Shown here: piece by piece, positions 1 to 8,164 of the stretch
Layout of the letters: every line of letters starts with the position of its first letter
Position numbering within the stretch: the first letter of the stretch is position 1
NCBI RefSeq assembly: GCF_023617245.1
Contig: NZ_CP067396.1
Coordinates: 4,154,001-4,218,000, forward strand
DNA: 64,000 nucleotides
Direction: 5' to 3'
From: Lysobacter enzymogenes
GTDB taxonomy: Bacteria > Pseudomonadota > Gammaproteobacteria > Xanthomonadales > Xanthomonadaceae
Position numbers and translations under genes: made by a program
Notes under the pieces: generated by a model
Seen by the model: the letters and a program-made list of their open reading frames with translations, nothing else
What the model was told of the DNA's origin: nothing
The model's database searches: none

Positions 1-23
1 TCCGTGTTCCAGGGGGACGTGTC

Positions 24-503
24 GTGAAGTCATGGGGGAAGGGCCGCGCACTGCCGTGGCTGGGGTTGTTGTTCGTCTTGTGCGCCAGCGCCAAGGCCCA
101 GGAAGCGCCGTCGGCCGAACCGGCGCAGGGCAATTGCCCGCTGCTGCCGGCCTCGACCGGCCTGCACTGGGAATACCGCGGCACCGCCGACTCGGATTTC
201 TGCCGCGCGCTGCGCGACGACGGCAGCGAGGCGTTCGGCCTGTACATCGCCGACAAATCGCCGTTCCAGCCGCGGCGCGGCGACCGCGTCGAAGAGGCCA
301 CCATCGACGGCAAGCAGATCCACTGGTATCGCAGCCAGATCGCCGGCAAGCCCGACGTGCAGGCGCGCGAGACCCTGATCGAAGTCGGCAACGGCAAGCT
401 CGCCCACATCTGGGTGCAGGCGCAGTCGGCGGACCAGCTCAAGGAGGCCCTCGGTCAGACCGAGGGGCTGCGATTTCAGTCGGCCCGACTGAGCCGCAAG
501 TAA
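24..503 (+). CDS. Exported protein of unknown function
   Basis: A 159-residue protein. The GTG start is favoured because AGGGGG lies seven bases upstream and because this start gives a clean signal peptide: a basic N-terminus (MKSWGKGR), a hydrophobic core at about residues 11-22, and an Ala-Lys-Ala cleavage site near residue 25. The mature part is a small domain with two cysteines (about residues 38 and 60), which could form a disulfide in the periplasm. I do not recognise the family. A hairpin terminator follows, so it is probably transcribed alone or as the last gene of a unit starting left of the window. Confidence 0.75.
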   Translation: MKSWGKGRALPWLGLLFVLCASAKAQEAPSAEPAQGNCPLLPASTGLHWEYRGTADSDFCRALRDDGSEAFGLYIADKSPFQPRRGDRVEEATIDGKQIHWYRSQIAGKPDVQARETLIEVGNGKLAHIWVQAQSADQLKEALGQTEGLRFQSARLSRK

Positions 504-530
504 ACCCGGCCGTCACAACCCGAATGTTTC

Positions 531-564
531 GATGCCACCGTCCTCGCGACGGTGGCGTCGTTTT
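531..564 (+). terminator. Rho-independent terminator after the first gene
   Basis: The inverted repeat GATGCCACCGTC / GACGGTGGCGTC with a 5-base loop is followed by GTTTTG. It lies about 30 bases past the stop codon of the preceding gene. The T-tract is short, so efficiency is uncertain. Confidence 0.6.
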
Positions 565-759
565 GCCGGTTCAGCCTGAAATTTTGTGATGGATTGCACA
601 TTTTTCCAGGTTCGAGCAGCATGAGAATCGGCCTGGCTGAACAGGGTCTGCATCAACGCCGCTCCCTGCCAGACAGGCGCACACCAGGCGTGATCGTCGA
701 TCCCGGGGCCGCTGCCTCTCGCGAGAGAGCCGCCTTTTATCCACCAAGGAAAGACGATC

Positions 760-1473
760 ATGATCAAGCGACTGGGTGCGGAGTTCATCGGTACCTTCTG
801 GCTGGTGCTCGGCGGCTGCGGCAGCGCCGTGCTCGCGGCCAACTTCGGCGGCGCCGGCAACCCGCTCGGCATCGGCCTGCTCGGCGTGGCGCTGGCCTTC
901 GGCCTGACCGTGCTGACCGGCGCCTACGCGCTGGGCCACATCTCCGGCGGCCACTTCAACCCCGCGGTGAGCTTCGGCCTGTGGGCCGGCGGCCGATTCC
1001 CGGCCAAGGACCTGCTGCCGTACATCGTCGCCCAAGTGCTCGGCGCGATCCTCGCCGGCTTCGTGCTGTTCCACATCGCCAGCGGCACCGGCAGCTTCGT
1101 CATCGATCCCAACGCAGCCGGCACCTTCGCCAGCAACGGCTACGACCTGATGTCGCCGGGCGGCTACTCGGCCACGGCGGCGTTCCTGACCGAGGTGGTG
1201 ATGACCGCGATGTTCCTGGTGATCATCCTCGGCGCCACCCACAAGAACGCGCCGGCCGGCTTCGCCCCGATCGCGATCGGCCTGGGGCTGACCTTGATCC
1301 ATCTGATCAGCATTCCGGTGACCAACACGTCGGTGAATCCGGCGCGCTCGACCGGCGTAGCGCTGTTCGCCGGCGCGGCGGCGCTGAGCCAGCTGTGGAT
1401 GTTCTGGGTCGCGCCGATCGTGGGCGGTTTGATCGGCGGGGCGGTGTATCGGTGGTTGGGCAAGGACGACTGA
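760..1473 (+). CDS. aqpZ: Aquaporin Z, water channel
   Basis: A 237-residue inner-membrane channel of the major intrinsic protein family, close to the usual AqpZ length. Both NPA signature loops are present: HFNPAVSFG near residues 64-72 and SVNPARSTG near residues 189-197. The Arg after the second NPA, part of the selectivity filter, is also present. The start has a good ribosome site (AAGGAAAG, 8 bases upstream). The family carries out rapid osmotic water flux. The gene stands alone between two terminators, so it is probably monocistronic. GlpF-type glycerol facilitators are longer and have different filter residues, so AqpZ is the better call. Confidence 0.95.
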   Translation: MIKRLGAEFIGTFWLVLGGCGSAVLAANFGGAGNPLGIGLLGVALAFGLTVLTGAYALGHISGGHFNPAVSFGLWAGGRFPAKDLLPYIVAQVLGAILAGFVLFHIASGTGSFVIDPNAAGTFASNGYDLMSPGGYSATAAFLTEVVMTAMFLVIILGATHKNAPAGFAPIAIGLGLTLIHLISIPVTNTSVNPARSTGVALFAGAAALSQLWMFWVAPIVGGLIGGAVYRWLGKDD

Positions 1474-1489
1474 GGGTCGTCTTCGCACG

Positions 1490-1519
1490 GAAAAAGCCGC
1501 GCGTTCGCGCGGCTTTTTT
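1490..1519 (+). terminator. Terminator of aqpZ
   Basis: AAAAAGCCGCGCG / CGCGCGGCTTTTTT forms a long perfect stem with T-runs on both strands. It sits just after aqpZ and should work in both directions. Confidence 0.9.
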
Positions 1520-1615
1520 CTTGGGCGGCCGGTCGCGTCGGCGAATCGCGGCGTGGGCGGGATGCAGCGCAGGTCGTGGCTTCACCTGGCCAAGAGCATA
1601 GTCCGGCCCTAGCCC

Positions 1616-2061
1616 GTCATTGCGGCGAACGCCGCAATCCATTTTGATCCGGCTGTTGCTGTTGTCCTTGTTGCTGTTGCTGTTGCTGTTGCTATTGGCT
1701 CGGACGCAACCTCGCCCGTGGCCCACGCTCCACAGCCCCGGAGGGCGCGCGCATGGATGCGCGCGTGCGCCATGGGGCAGGATGCCCCTTATGGCGCAGC
1801 CCCGCGCCCGGTGCTGGACCTAGTGGCTTTTGCCTTAAAACAAGCGTTTTTCTTTGGCTACTTTCTTTTGTCGCGCTGACAAAAGAAAGTAGCTCGGCCG
1901 CTTGCGGACGAAAGCTTTTGATGGCGGCTTGTCGTCGCGCAACACATCGATAACGGCGAAAGCAGCGGCAAGGTCAATATGGGTTCCGGCTTTCGCCGGA
2001 ATGACGGGCGATGGGTTGCGTATCCGATTGTAGGAGCGGCGCGAGCCGCGACCGCGACAAC
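1616..2061 (+). repeat. Composite interspersed repeat, copy A1
   Basis: A mosaic of recognisable modules in fixed order: a short palindrome (GTCATTGCGGCGAACGCCGCAATCC); a TTGCTG triplet-like run; a GC-rich block centred on CCCCGGAGGGCGCGCGCATGG with the palindrome GGGGCAGGATGCCCC; a TAGTGGCTTTTG block; a hairpin CTACTTTCTTTTGTC / ACAAAAGAAAGTAG; a GGCCGCTTGCGGACGAAAGC block; a CTTTCGCCGGAATGACGG palindrome; and a class 1 palindrome at 2031-2061. No convincing gene is present. The same module order recurs at 25.4, 27.5 and 57.1-59.0 kb. Confidence 0.85.
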
Positions 2062-2093
2062 GCACCTACGATGAAACTTTCGTAATCGCCGCG

Positions 2094-2494
2094 ATGGCGC
2101 GGTCGCGGCTTGCGCCGCTCCTACAGGGGGCGTGCCGCGGCGGGGTCTGCGTTTGCGTGTGCGTCCGCGTGACGACAAGCGAACATCAAGAGCTTCCGTC
2201 CGCAAGCGGCCGGGTCACTTTCTTTGTCTTAAGCCACAAAGAAAGTAACCAAAGAAAAGGCCTTAGTTTTTTCGGATCAAGAGCCACTATGGCTCACAGC
2301 GGCGCGGGGCCGCGCCATAAGGGGCATCCTGCCCCATGGCGCACGTGCGCATCCATGCGCACGCCCTCCTGGGCTGCGGGACGTGGGCTTCGCGTGGAGT
2401 TGCGTCCGAGCGAATAGCAACATCAACGGCAACGGCAACGGCAACGGCAACAGCAACGGCAAGATCTTTTAGATTCCGGCTATCGCTGGGATGA
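2094..2494 (-). repeat. Composite interspersed repeat, copy A2 (inverted)
   Basis: The same modules as copy A1 on the opposite strand, making an inverted pair around the class 1 palindromes at 2031-2129. It carries the second hairpin type, CACTTTCTTTGTCTTAAG / ACAAAGAAAGT, and ends in a run of AACGGC units. It matches the left half of the locus at 57.1 kb in reverse complement. Confidence 0.85.
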
Positions 2495-2584
2495 CGACAA
2501 CGAGGTTTGACGTGAAGTCGGCAGGGTTTCGATGGAACCCGCCCAAGCCCCGCCGTTCGGCGACGCATATTCGACGCGCCTGGG

Positions 2585-2845
2585 TTACTGCGCCGCCTTC
2601 TGCCCCACCGCCACGCCCGCCAGGTCGATCGCGCTCTGCTGCAACTGCGCCGCGATCTTCGCGTCGCCGACGCCATCCGCTGCCTCGAGCATCTGGTACA
2701 CCGCCTGCAGTTGGCGCAGGCCGCGCGGCGGGACTTTATTGAGTTTGCCGCCGACGATGACGAAACCGCCGGCGCCGGCGGCGACGCCGGGAGAGACGTA
2801 GCTGGCGACGATCACGAATTGGCGCGGGTCGATGCGGGTGGCCAT
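2585..2845 (-). CDS. Small conserved-looking protein of unknown function
   Basis: An 86-residue protein read from an ATG with AGGAG nine to ten bases upstream. A longer reading to 3067 is open, but its extra N-terminus is Arg/Ser-rich and unlike a protein, so the short form is preferred. The sequence begins MATRIDPRQFVIVASYV, has a Gly/Ala/Val-rich middle, and ends in an amphipathic Ala/Gln-rich helix. There is no clear membrane span and I do not recognise the family. It lies between a composite repeat and a 367-base gap upstream. Confidence 0.6.
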   Translation of the reverse strand: MATRIDPRQFVIVASYVSPGVAAGAGGFVIVGGKLNKVPPRGLRQLQAVYQMLEAADGVGDAKIAAQLQQSAIDLAGVAVGQKAAQ

Positions 2846-3128
2846 GGCGTGCTGCTCCTGGTGGAAACCGCGTCGTGTCCGCGACGCGGTGAAGGCCGCG
2901 ACGATGCGGCGGGTCGATGCATCCAGAACAACGCACGCGGCTGGATCGCCCGGCCAGCGCTGCGTCGTAACGGCCGCGCAACACCCGCTCGCGCGAAGAA
3001 CCCGCACCGACTCGGACGACCACCCCGTTTCGATCCGAATCGTTCGCAGGCCCGTACGCACGATCAACGCGCTTGCGACTGTTTACTCGACGCGCACGCA
3101 CCGCCGCGCGACAACGCCGCGCGCCCAC

Positions 3129-3156
3129 GAAAAAGGCCACGCCGAAGCGTGGCCTT
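3129..3156 (-). terminator. Terminator of the pirin gene
   Basis: Read on the minus strand, AAGGCCACGC-TTCG-GCGTGGCC is followed by TTTTTCG. It lies about 55 bases past the stop of the pirin gene. Confidence 0.85.
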
Positions 3157-3212
3157 CCTCTGCGCTACGCTCGCCGCGGCGTCGCCTCGTCGACGATGCC
3201 GCGGCGAACCGA

Positions 3213-4070
3213 TCAGAACTTGCCTTCCTGGAAATCCACGAACGCCTGCATGATCTCCTGCTTGGTGTTCATCACGAACGGACCGTAACGCGCCACCGGC
3301 TCGCGCAGCGGGCGGCCGCCAACCACGATCAGGCGGCTGCCGCGGCCGCCGTCGGCGAGCTTCAAGGTCGAGCCGCCGGCCAGCACCGCCATTTCCTGCG
3401 CGTCGACCGCGCGCGCGTCGGCGCCGTCGCCGACCGACACGCCGCCTTCGTAGACATAGGCGAAGACGTTGTGGCCTTCGGGCAGTTCGTATTCCCACGC
3501 CGCGCCGGGCTGCAGTTCGACGTCCAGGTAGACCGGATCGGTCGCCGGCTGCGAGATCGGGCCGCGCGCGTCGCCGAGGCCACCGGCGATCAGCTTGACC
3601 CGCACGCCGTCGGCCGGCGCCAACTGCACGATGCGGTCGGGCGCGAACTCCTGGTACTTCGGCTCGGTCATCTTTTCGCGCGCCGGCAGGTTCACCCACA
3701 GCTGGAAGCCGCGCATGCGGCCCTGTTCCTGCTCGGGCATCTCCGAATGCACCAGGCCGCGGCCGGCGGTCATCCACTGCACGCTGCCGGGCACCAACAC
3801 GCCTTCGTTGCCGTGGTTGTCGCGATGGCGCATGCGGCCGTCGAGCATGTAGGTCACCGTCTCGAAGCCGCGGTGCGGGTGTTCGGGGAAACCGGCGAGA
3901 TAGTCCTCGGGCTGGTCGGTGCCGAACTCGTCGAGCAGCAGAAACGGATCCAGATCCGGCAGCTGCGGCCCGCCGATGACCCGGGTCAGGCGCACGCCGG
4001 CGCCGTCGGACGTGGCCTGGCCGCGCAGCTTGCGGCCGACGCGGGCGTAAGTGGTGGCGGTGGTGGCCAT
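3213..4070 (-). CDS. Pirin family protein
   Basis: A 285-residue bicupin protein. The N-terminal cupin holds the metal-site motifs of pirins, HPHRGFETVTY and, later, GRGLVHSEMP. The C-terminal cupin region follows (PVARYGPFVMNT near the end is typical). The start is set by TAGGAG eight bases upstream; an upstream in-frame Met is less well placed. Some bacterial pirins are quercetin 2,3-dioxygenases; others act as regulators, so the substrate here is open. A hairpin terminator follows and no operon partner is visible. Confidence 0.92.
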   Translation of the reverse strand: MATTATTYARVGRKLRGQATSDGAGVRLTRVIGGPQLPDLDPFLLLDEFGTDQPEDYLAGFPEHPHRGFETVTYMLDGRMRHRDNHGNEGVLVPGSVQWMTAGRGLVHSEMPEQEQGRMRGFQLWVNLPAREKMTEPKYQEFAPDRIVQLAPADGVRVKLIAGGLGDARGPISQPATDPVYLDVELQPGAAWEYELPEGHNVFAYVYEGGVSVGDGADARAVDAQEMAVLAGGSTLKLADGGRGSRLIVVGGRPLREPVARYGPFVMNTKQEIMQAFVDFQEGKF

Positions 4071-4195
4071 GGGCCTTGCTCCTAGGGGATCGCCGGATTG
4101 GCGCTGGGCATAGGATGCCACCACATTTTCAGAACGATACTGCCAAAACCGCAATCATCCGTAACAAAAACAGAACGAAACGACTCGGAAGGTCC

Positions 4196-4295
4196 CTGTA
4201 GGAGCGGCGCAGCCGCGACCGCGAAAACGCAGCCACGCCGAAACCCGCGCCGCGAGCGGCAACCCCGCAGTCGCGGCTTGCGCCGCTCCTACAGG
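4196..4295. repeat. Class 1 interspersed palindrome pair
   Basis: TGTAGGAGCGGCGCAGCCGC, about 50 bases of spacer, then GTCGCGGCTTGCGCCGCTCC. Two inverted arms of the family found repeatedly in this window's gaps; could form a long cruciform or RNA hairpin. Confidence 0.85.
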
Positions 4296-4307
4296 GGCCT
4301 GCGCCGG

Positions 4308-4904
4308 TTACGGCACCGATTCGCGCGAATAGACATACACCGTCGCCGGCGGCACGTTGCGCAGCACGAACTCGCCGCGGCGCACGCGCAGCGACAGTTG
4401 CCGCGCGACCGCATCGGCGACCGGCGCGGCCGGGCCGTAGGTGAATTGCACGAACACGCCGTCCGGCCGCAGGCACTGGAACGCGGCAGCGATGATGTCG
4501 CGCTGCAGCGGATGCGGCATGGTCAGCAGGCCGAGCCCGGACACCACCGCATCGGCGGGTCCGCCGCCCAGGTAGCCCTGTTCGCGCGCCAGCGCCGGCA
4601 GCATGCGCGCATCGCCGAGCAGCACCGGCACGCGCGGGAAACGCACCTGCAGATGGGCGTGCAGTTCCTCGTTGAGCTCCAGCACCAGCAGGTCTTGGTC
4701 GCGGATGCCGGCGTCGAGCAAAGCGCGAGTGATCGCGCCGGTGCCGCCGCCGAGTTCGATCACCCGGCGCGCGTCGTCGGGCAGTTCGGCGATCATCGCC
4801 GCGGCCAGTTCGGCGCTGGACGGCGCTACCGCGGCCACCCGCAACGGGTTCTTGAGCCACTGGCGGAAGAAGGTCCAGGCGCCGGGCTTGGGTTGCGGCT
4901 TCAT
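4308..4904 (-). CDS. SAM-dependent methyltransferase, phospholipid N-methyltransferase-like
   Basis: A 198-residue class I methyltransferase. The N-terminus FFRQWLKNPLRVAAVAPSS matches the opening of bacterial phospholipid N-methyltransferases (PmtA-like), followed by the SAM-binding motif VIELGGGTGAIT (residues about 48-59) and an acidic motif LVLELNEEL (about 72-80). PmtA-type enzymes methylate phosphatidylethanolamine, but the same fold serves rRNA adenine dimethylases, so substrate is inferred. The stop lies next to a class 1 palindrome. It is the last gene of a minus-strand run with rlmKL (50-base gap) and the hydrolase gene. Confidence 0.8.
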   Translation of the reverse strand: MKPQPKPGAWTFFRQWLKNPLRVAAVAPSSAELAAAMIAELPDDARRVIELGGGTGAITRALLDAGIRDQDLLVLELNEELHAHLQVRFPRVPVLLGDARMLPALAREQGYLGGGPADAVVSGLGLLTMPHPLQRDIIAAAFQCLRPDGVFVQFTYGPAAPVADAVARQLSLRVRRGEFVLRNVPPATVYVYSRESVP

Positions 4905-4953
4905 GCGCGCCCTCGGGCGTGGCGGCGAAAACGACGGCTACGGGCGAGGATCA

Positions 4954-7320
4954 TCAACGCGGCTCCAGGCGCCAGCAGCGGTGGATGCGCGCGTCGCGCT
5001 CGAAATCCGGCGGGATGGTGGCGGCGGTGATCTCCTCGCAACGGGCGAACTGCGCCACCGCGTCGGCATCCAGGCGGAAACGGCGGAAGTTGTTGGAGAA
5101 GTACAGCACGCCGTTGTCGGCCAGCCGCGCCACCGCCGCGCGCAGCAGGCGCACGTGTTCGCGCTGGATGTCGAAGTCGTCGGCGCGCGTGGAGTTGGAG
5201 AAGGTCGGCGGGTCGCAGAAGATCAGGTCGAAGCGGCCGCGCTCGGCCTCCAGCCAGGCGATGGCGTCGGCGTGGATCAACTGGTGCTGGGCGCCGCCGA
5301 GGCCGTTTTCGCGCAGGTTGTCGGCGCACCACTGCAGGTAGGTCGCCGAGAGATCGACGGTGACGGTGTGCGCGGCGCCGCCGACCGCGGCCTGCACGCT
5401 GGCCGCGCCGGTGTAGGCGAACAGGTTGAGGAAGCGCTTGCCGCGCGCCTCTTCGGCGATGCGCAAGCGGATCGGCCGGTGGTCGAGGAACAGGCCGGTG
5501 TCGAGATAATCGAACAGGTTCACGCGCAAGCGCGCGGCGCCCTCGCGCACCGGCACGAACTCGCCGCGCTGGTCGAACTGGCCGTACTTGCTGCCGCCCT
5601 TGCCGCGCGCGCGGGTCTTCACCGCGATGCGCTCGCGCGGCACCTCGAACACCTCGCGCGCGGCCGCGAGCAGTTCGTTGCGGCGGCGGCGCTGGTCGGC
5701 CTCGGGGATGTCGGCGGGCGCGGCGTATTCCTGCACGTGCAGGTACGTGCGCGGCGTCGCCTCGTCGCTGGCGTAGACGTCGATGGCCGCGGCATATTCG
5801 GGCAGGTCGGCGTCGTAGGCGCGGAAACAGCTCACGCCTTCGCGCTGGCGCCAGGACTTGAGCTTGCGCAGGTTCTTGCGCAGGCGGTTGGCGACCATCT
5901 GCGCGCCTTCGCTGAGCGGCTGCGGCGCGGCGTCTTGCTGCTTGGCGCGCTGCTCGGCGTGACCGACGCGGGCGATCGGATCGCAAACGATCAACGCGCA
6001 TTCGATCGCGCCGTTGAACAACTGGTACTTCTTGCTCGCGCGCAGGCCGGTGGCCTGGGCCAGCGCCGGATCGCCGCACAGCAGGCTGGCGCGCCAGGAC
6101 GGAACCAGGCGCTTGAGCGCTTCGCCGAGCGCGCGGTAGAGCGCGGGGTCGGCGGCGAGGCGGGCGTCGTAAGGCGGGTTGCAGACGGCGAGGCCAACTG
6201 GGGTAGCCGAGTCTCTTTCCGCCGGCGCCCTACCGGCGAAGCCAGATTCTTCCCCGGCGCTCTCCCCCAAACCGCCAGCATCGTCGCGATCAAGCCCTGG
6301 ATCCCCGCCTTCCCGGGGATGACGCTCGGAGGCTCGCGATGCCTCTTGCGCAGCGACGCTCGCTTGCGCCGCAACGTCGGCGTGCGCAGCAGCGGTCGCA
6401 CGCAACGGCTCCGGCACGGTCTGCAGCGACTCCACCGCCGCCACGTCCCAGCGGATCAACCCCGCCAGCCCCGCCATCGCCTCGTTCTCGCGCGCCGCGC
6501 GGATCGCCTGCGGATCGATATCGCTGCCGGCGAACACCGGCTGCAGCGCGGTCAAGCCGGCGGTCTCGCGCGAGCGCGCTTCATCGCACAGCGCGCGCCA
6601 GCCGGCGAAATCGAAACCGCGCCAGCGCGTCGGCGGCAACAGGCCGTGGCGCAACAGGCCCGGCGCGACGTCGGCGGCCATCAGCGCGCCTTCGATCAGC
6701 AGCGTGCCGCTGCCGCACATCGGGTCGAACAGGCCGCCGCCGGCGGCGTAGACCTTCGGCCATTGGCCGCGCAGCAGCACCGCCGCGGCGAGGTTCTCCT
6801 TCAACGGCGCCTCGCCCTGATGCTGGCGCCAGCCGCGCCGGTGCAGCGGGCCGCCGCCGAGGTCGACCGACAACACCGCGCGGCCCTTGCGCACCACCAA
6901 GTTGAGGCGCAGGTCCGGCGCCTCGGTATCGACGTCCGGACGCGCGCCGGTGCGCGCGCGCATCACGTCGACGACCGCGTCCTTGACCCGCTGCGCGGCG
7001 TAGCGCGCGTGAGTGATCGCCTCGCCGGACACGTGCGCGTCCACCGCCAGGGTGTGCACCGCGTCCATGTGCTCGGGCCACGGCAACGCGGCCACGCCGG
7101 CGTACAGCGCGTGTTCGTCGGGGCAGTCGAATTCGGCGATCGGCCACAGTACGCGGCTGGCCAGGCGCGACCACAGCACCGCGCGCTGGGCGTCGGCGAG
7201 CGTGCCTTCGACGTTGGCGCCGGCGGTGGCGGCGGTGGCGCGTTGGCAACCCAGCGCGGCCAGTTCGTCGGCCAGCAGGTATTCCAGGCCCTTGCCGCAG
7301 CTTGCGTAGAACTTGCTCAT
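4954..7320 (-). CDS. rlmKL: Bifunctional 23S rRNA methyltransferase RlmKL
   Basis: A 788-residue fusion that modifies 23S rRNA at G2445 (N2, RlmL part) and G2069 (N7, RlmK part). An N-terminal THUMP-like region is followed by the RlmL domain with DPMCGSGTLLIEGAL and VCNPPYDARL, then the RlmK domain with FLNLFAYTGAASV and DLIFCDPPTFSNS. It is some 70-90 residues longer than the usual roughly 700. The excess sits just before NPPY (about residues 306-378) and includes an in-frame copy of an interspersed palindrome reading RHPREGGDPGL. The ATG overlaps the stop of the upstream hydrolase gene (ATGA), indicating translational coupling. Confidence 0.95.
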   Translation of the reverse strand: MSKFYASCGKGLEYLLADELAALGCQRATAATAGANVEGTLADAQRAVLWSRLASRVLWPIAEFDCPDEHALYAGVAALPWPEHMDAVHTLAVDAHVSGEAITHARYAAQRVKDAVVDVMRARTGARPDVDTEAPDLRLNLVVRKGRAVLSVDLGGGPLHRRGWRQHQGEAPLKENLAAAVLLRGQWPKVYAAGGGLFDPMCGSGTLLIEGALMAADVAPGLLRHGLLPPTRWRGFDFAGWRALCDEARSRETAGLTALQPVFAGSDIDPQAIRAARENEAMAGLAGLIRWDVAAVESLQTVPEPLRATAAAHADVAAQASVAAQEASRASERHPREGGDPGLDRDDAGGLGESAGEESGFAGRAPAERDSATPVGLAVCNPPYDARLAADPALYRALGEALKRLVPSWRASLLCGDPALAQATGLRASKKYQLFNGAIECALIVCDPIARVGHAEQRAKQQDAAPQPLSEGAQMVANRLRKNLRKLKSWRQREGVSCFRAYDADLPEYAAAIDVYASDEATPRTYLHVQEYAAPADIPEADQRRRRNELLAAAREVFEVPRERIAVKTRARGKGGSKYGQFDQRGEFVPVREGAARLRVNLFDYLDTGLFLDHRPIRLRIAEEARGKRFLNLFAYTGAASVQAAVGGAAHTVTVDLSATYLQWCADNLRENGLGGAQHQLIHADAIAWLEAERGRFDLIFCDPPTFSNSTRADDFDIQREHVRLLRAAVARLADNGVLYFSNNFRRFRLDADAVAQFARCEEITAATIPPDFERDARIHRCWRLEPR
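6215..6345. repeat. Interspersed palindrome inserted in frame within rlmKL
   Basis: The bases around 6296-6327 (CTGGATCCCCGCCTTCCCGGGGATGACG) match the GTCATTCCGGCGAAAGCCGGGATCC family seen in intergenic repeats at 25.7, 27.2-27.5 and 57.6 kb. A second palindrome-like stretch, CTTTCCGCCGGCGCCCTACCGGCGAAG, is next to it. Both are read through in frame in rlmKL. Confidence 0.75.
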
Positions 7321-7856
7321 GCGTTGTCGAGACTCTGCAGCAGGCGACGGAACGCGGCGGCGCTGGCGTCGACGTGGTTGGACAGGCGATGGCCGTCGTC
7401 GACCAGCAGCAGGCGCGCGCGGCGCGGCTGCGCCCAGGCGATCACATCGCTGGCGGGAATCAGTTCGTCGTTCCAGCCGTGCAGCAGGCTCAGCGGCACG
7501 TCGGCGGCCTGCAGCGCCGGCGCCGGGCCCATGTGGATCGGCGGCGCCATCAGGAACAGCCCGGCCGGCCGCACCTGCATCGACACCGCGCCGGAGATGT
7601 AGGCGCCCAGGCTCGAACCGGCCAGCACCACCGGCCCGCGCTCGGCGGCTTCGCGCGCCAGCGCGAGCAGGCGCTCGATGCGCGCGTACACGTCGCCGTA
7701 GGGGCTGACGTCGCTGCGCGCGTCCAGGTCGGTGTAGTCGGGGCGCTCGGCGGTCCAGCCTTGGCGTTGCGCCGCTTCGGCCAGGGCCGCGACCTTGGTG
7801 GCGTCGGGGCCGCTTTCGAAGCCATGAGACAGGATGCAGTGTCCGGTAACGATCAT
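7317..7856 (-). CDS. Alpha/beta-hydrolase fold protein
   Basis: A 179-residue small serine hydrolase-like protein. It starts with an oxyanion-type segment ILSHGFESGP, has the nucleophile elbow AGSSLGAYIS (Ser at about residue 82), and ends with an Asp in LHGWNDELIP and a His in DDGHRLSNH as the remaining triad candidates. Length and architecture fit YqiA/UPF0227-like esterases, but the substrate is unknown. Its stop overlaps the rlmKL start (ATGA). Upstream lies a 63-64-bp tandem repeat whose units each copy the gene's start region (AAGATGATCGTTAC). Confidence 0.85.
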   Translation of the reverse strand: MIVTGHCILSHGFESGPDATKVAALAEAAQRQGWTAERPDYTDLDARSDVSPYGDVYARIERLLALAREAAERGPVVLAGSSLGAYISGAVSMQVRPAGLFLMAPPIHMGPAPALQAADVPLSLLHGWNDELIPASDVIAWAQPRRARLLLVDDGHRLSNHVDASAAAFRRLLQSLDNA

Positions 7857-8110
7857 CTTAGAGCCGAGGTTGAGTAGTTGCAGATCGCGCCGCGTGGAGC
7901 ATCGAGCGCGTAACGATCATCTTGGAGTCGGGCCGAGCTGTGGCAGATCGCGCCGTGTGGAGCATCGAGCGCATAGCGATCATCTTGAAACCGGGTCGGG
8001 CTGTTGCAGATCGCGCCGTGTGGAGCATGGAGCGCGTAACGATGATCTTGGCGCCAGGGCCGATCGGTTGCGGACCGCGTCGCTTGGAACATCGACCGCG
8101 CAACGAGCGT
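7851..8110. repeat. 63-64-bp tandem repeat at the 5' end of the hydrolase gene
   Basis: The marker GATCATCTT or a close variant recurs at 7851, 7915, 7978, 8041 and 8105, giving periods of 64, 63, 63 and 64. Between markers each unit carries GCAGATCGCGCCGTGTGGAGC or a variant. Divergence rises with distance from the gene. On the minus strand each unit presents AAGATGATCG, the same start context as the hydrolase gene. Confidence 0.9.
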
Positions 8111-8164
8111 CTTGGCGCCGAAGCCGATCGATTGCGCATCCCCGCCTGCGCGCGTCGAACGCAT

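Noticed and set aside
1620..2476. Short open frames in the composite repeat, for example those starting at 1620, 1753 and 2094
   Set aside because: They consist of repeat-derived low-complexity peptides (poly-Leu from TTGCTG runs, Arg/Ala blocks), appear in all repeat copies in different frames, and lack ribosome sites.
4603..7602. Very long plus-strand open frame opposite rlmKL
   Set aside because: It mirrors rlmKL and its neighbours. Long antisense frames are expected at this GC content, and the protein is Arg/Ala/Val-rich without domains or a ribosome site. The minus strand carries the clear RlmKL motifs.
7851..8110. 63-64-bp array as a CRISPR
   Set aside because: The whole unit is repeated, including what would be spacers, and similarity falls off gradually.
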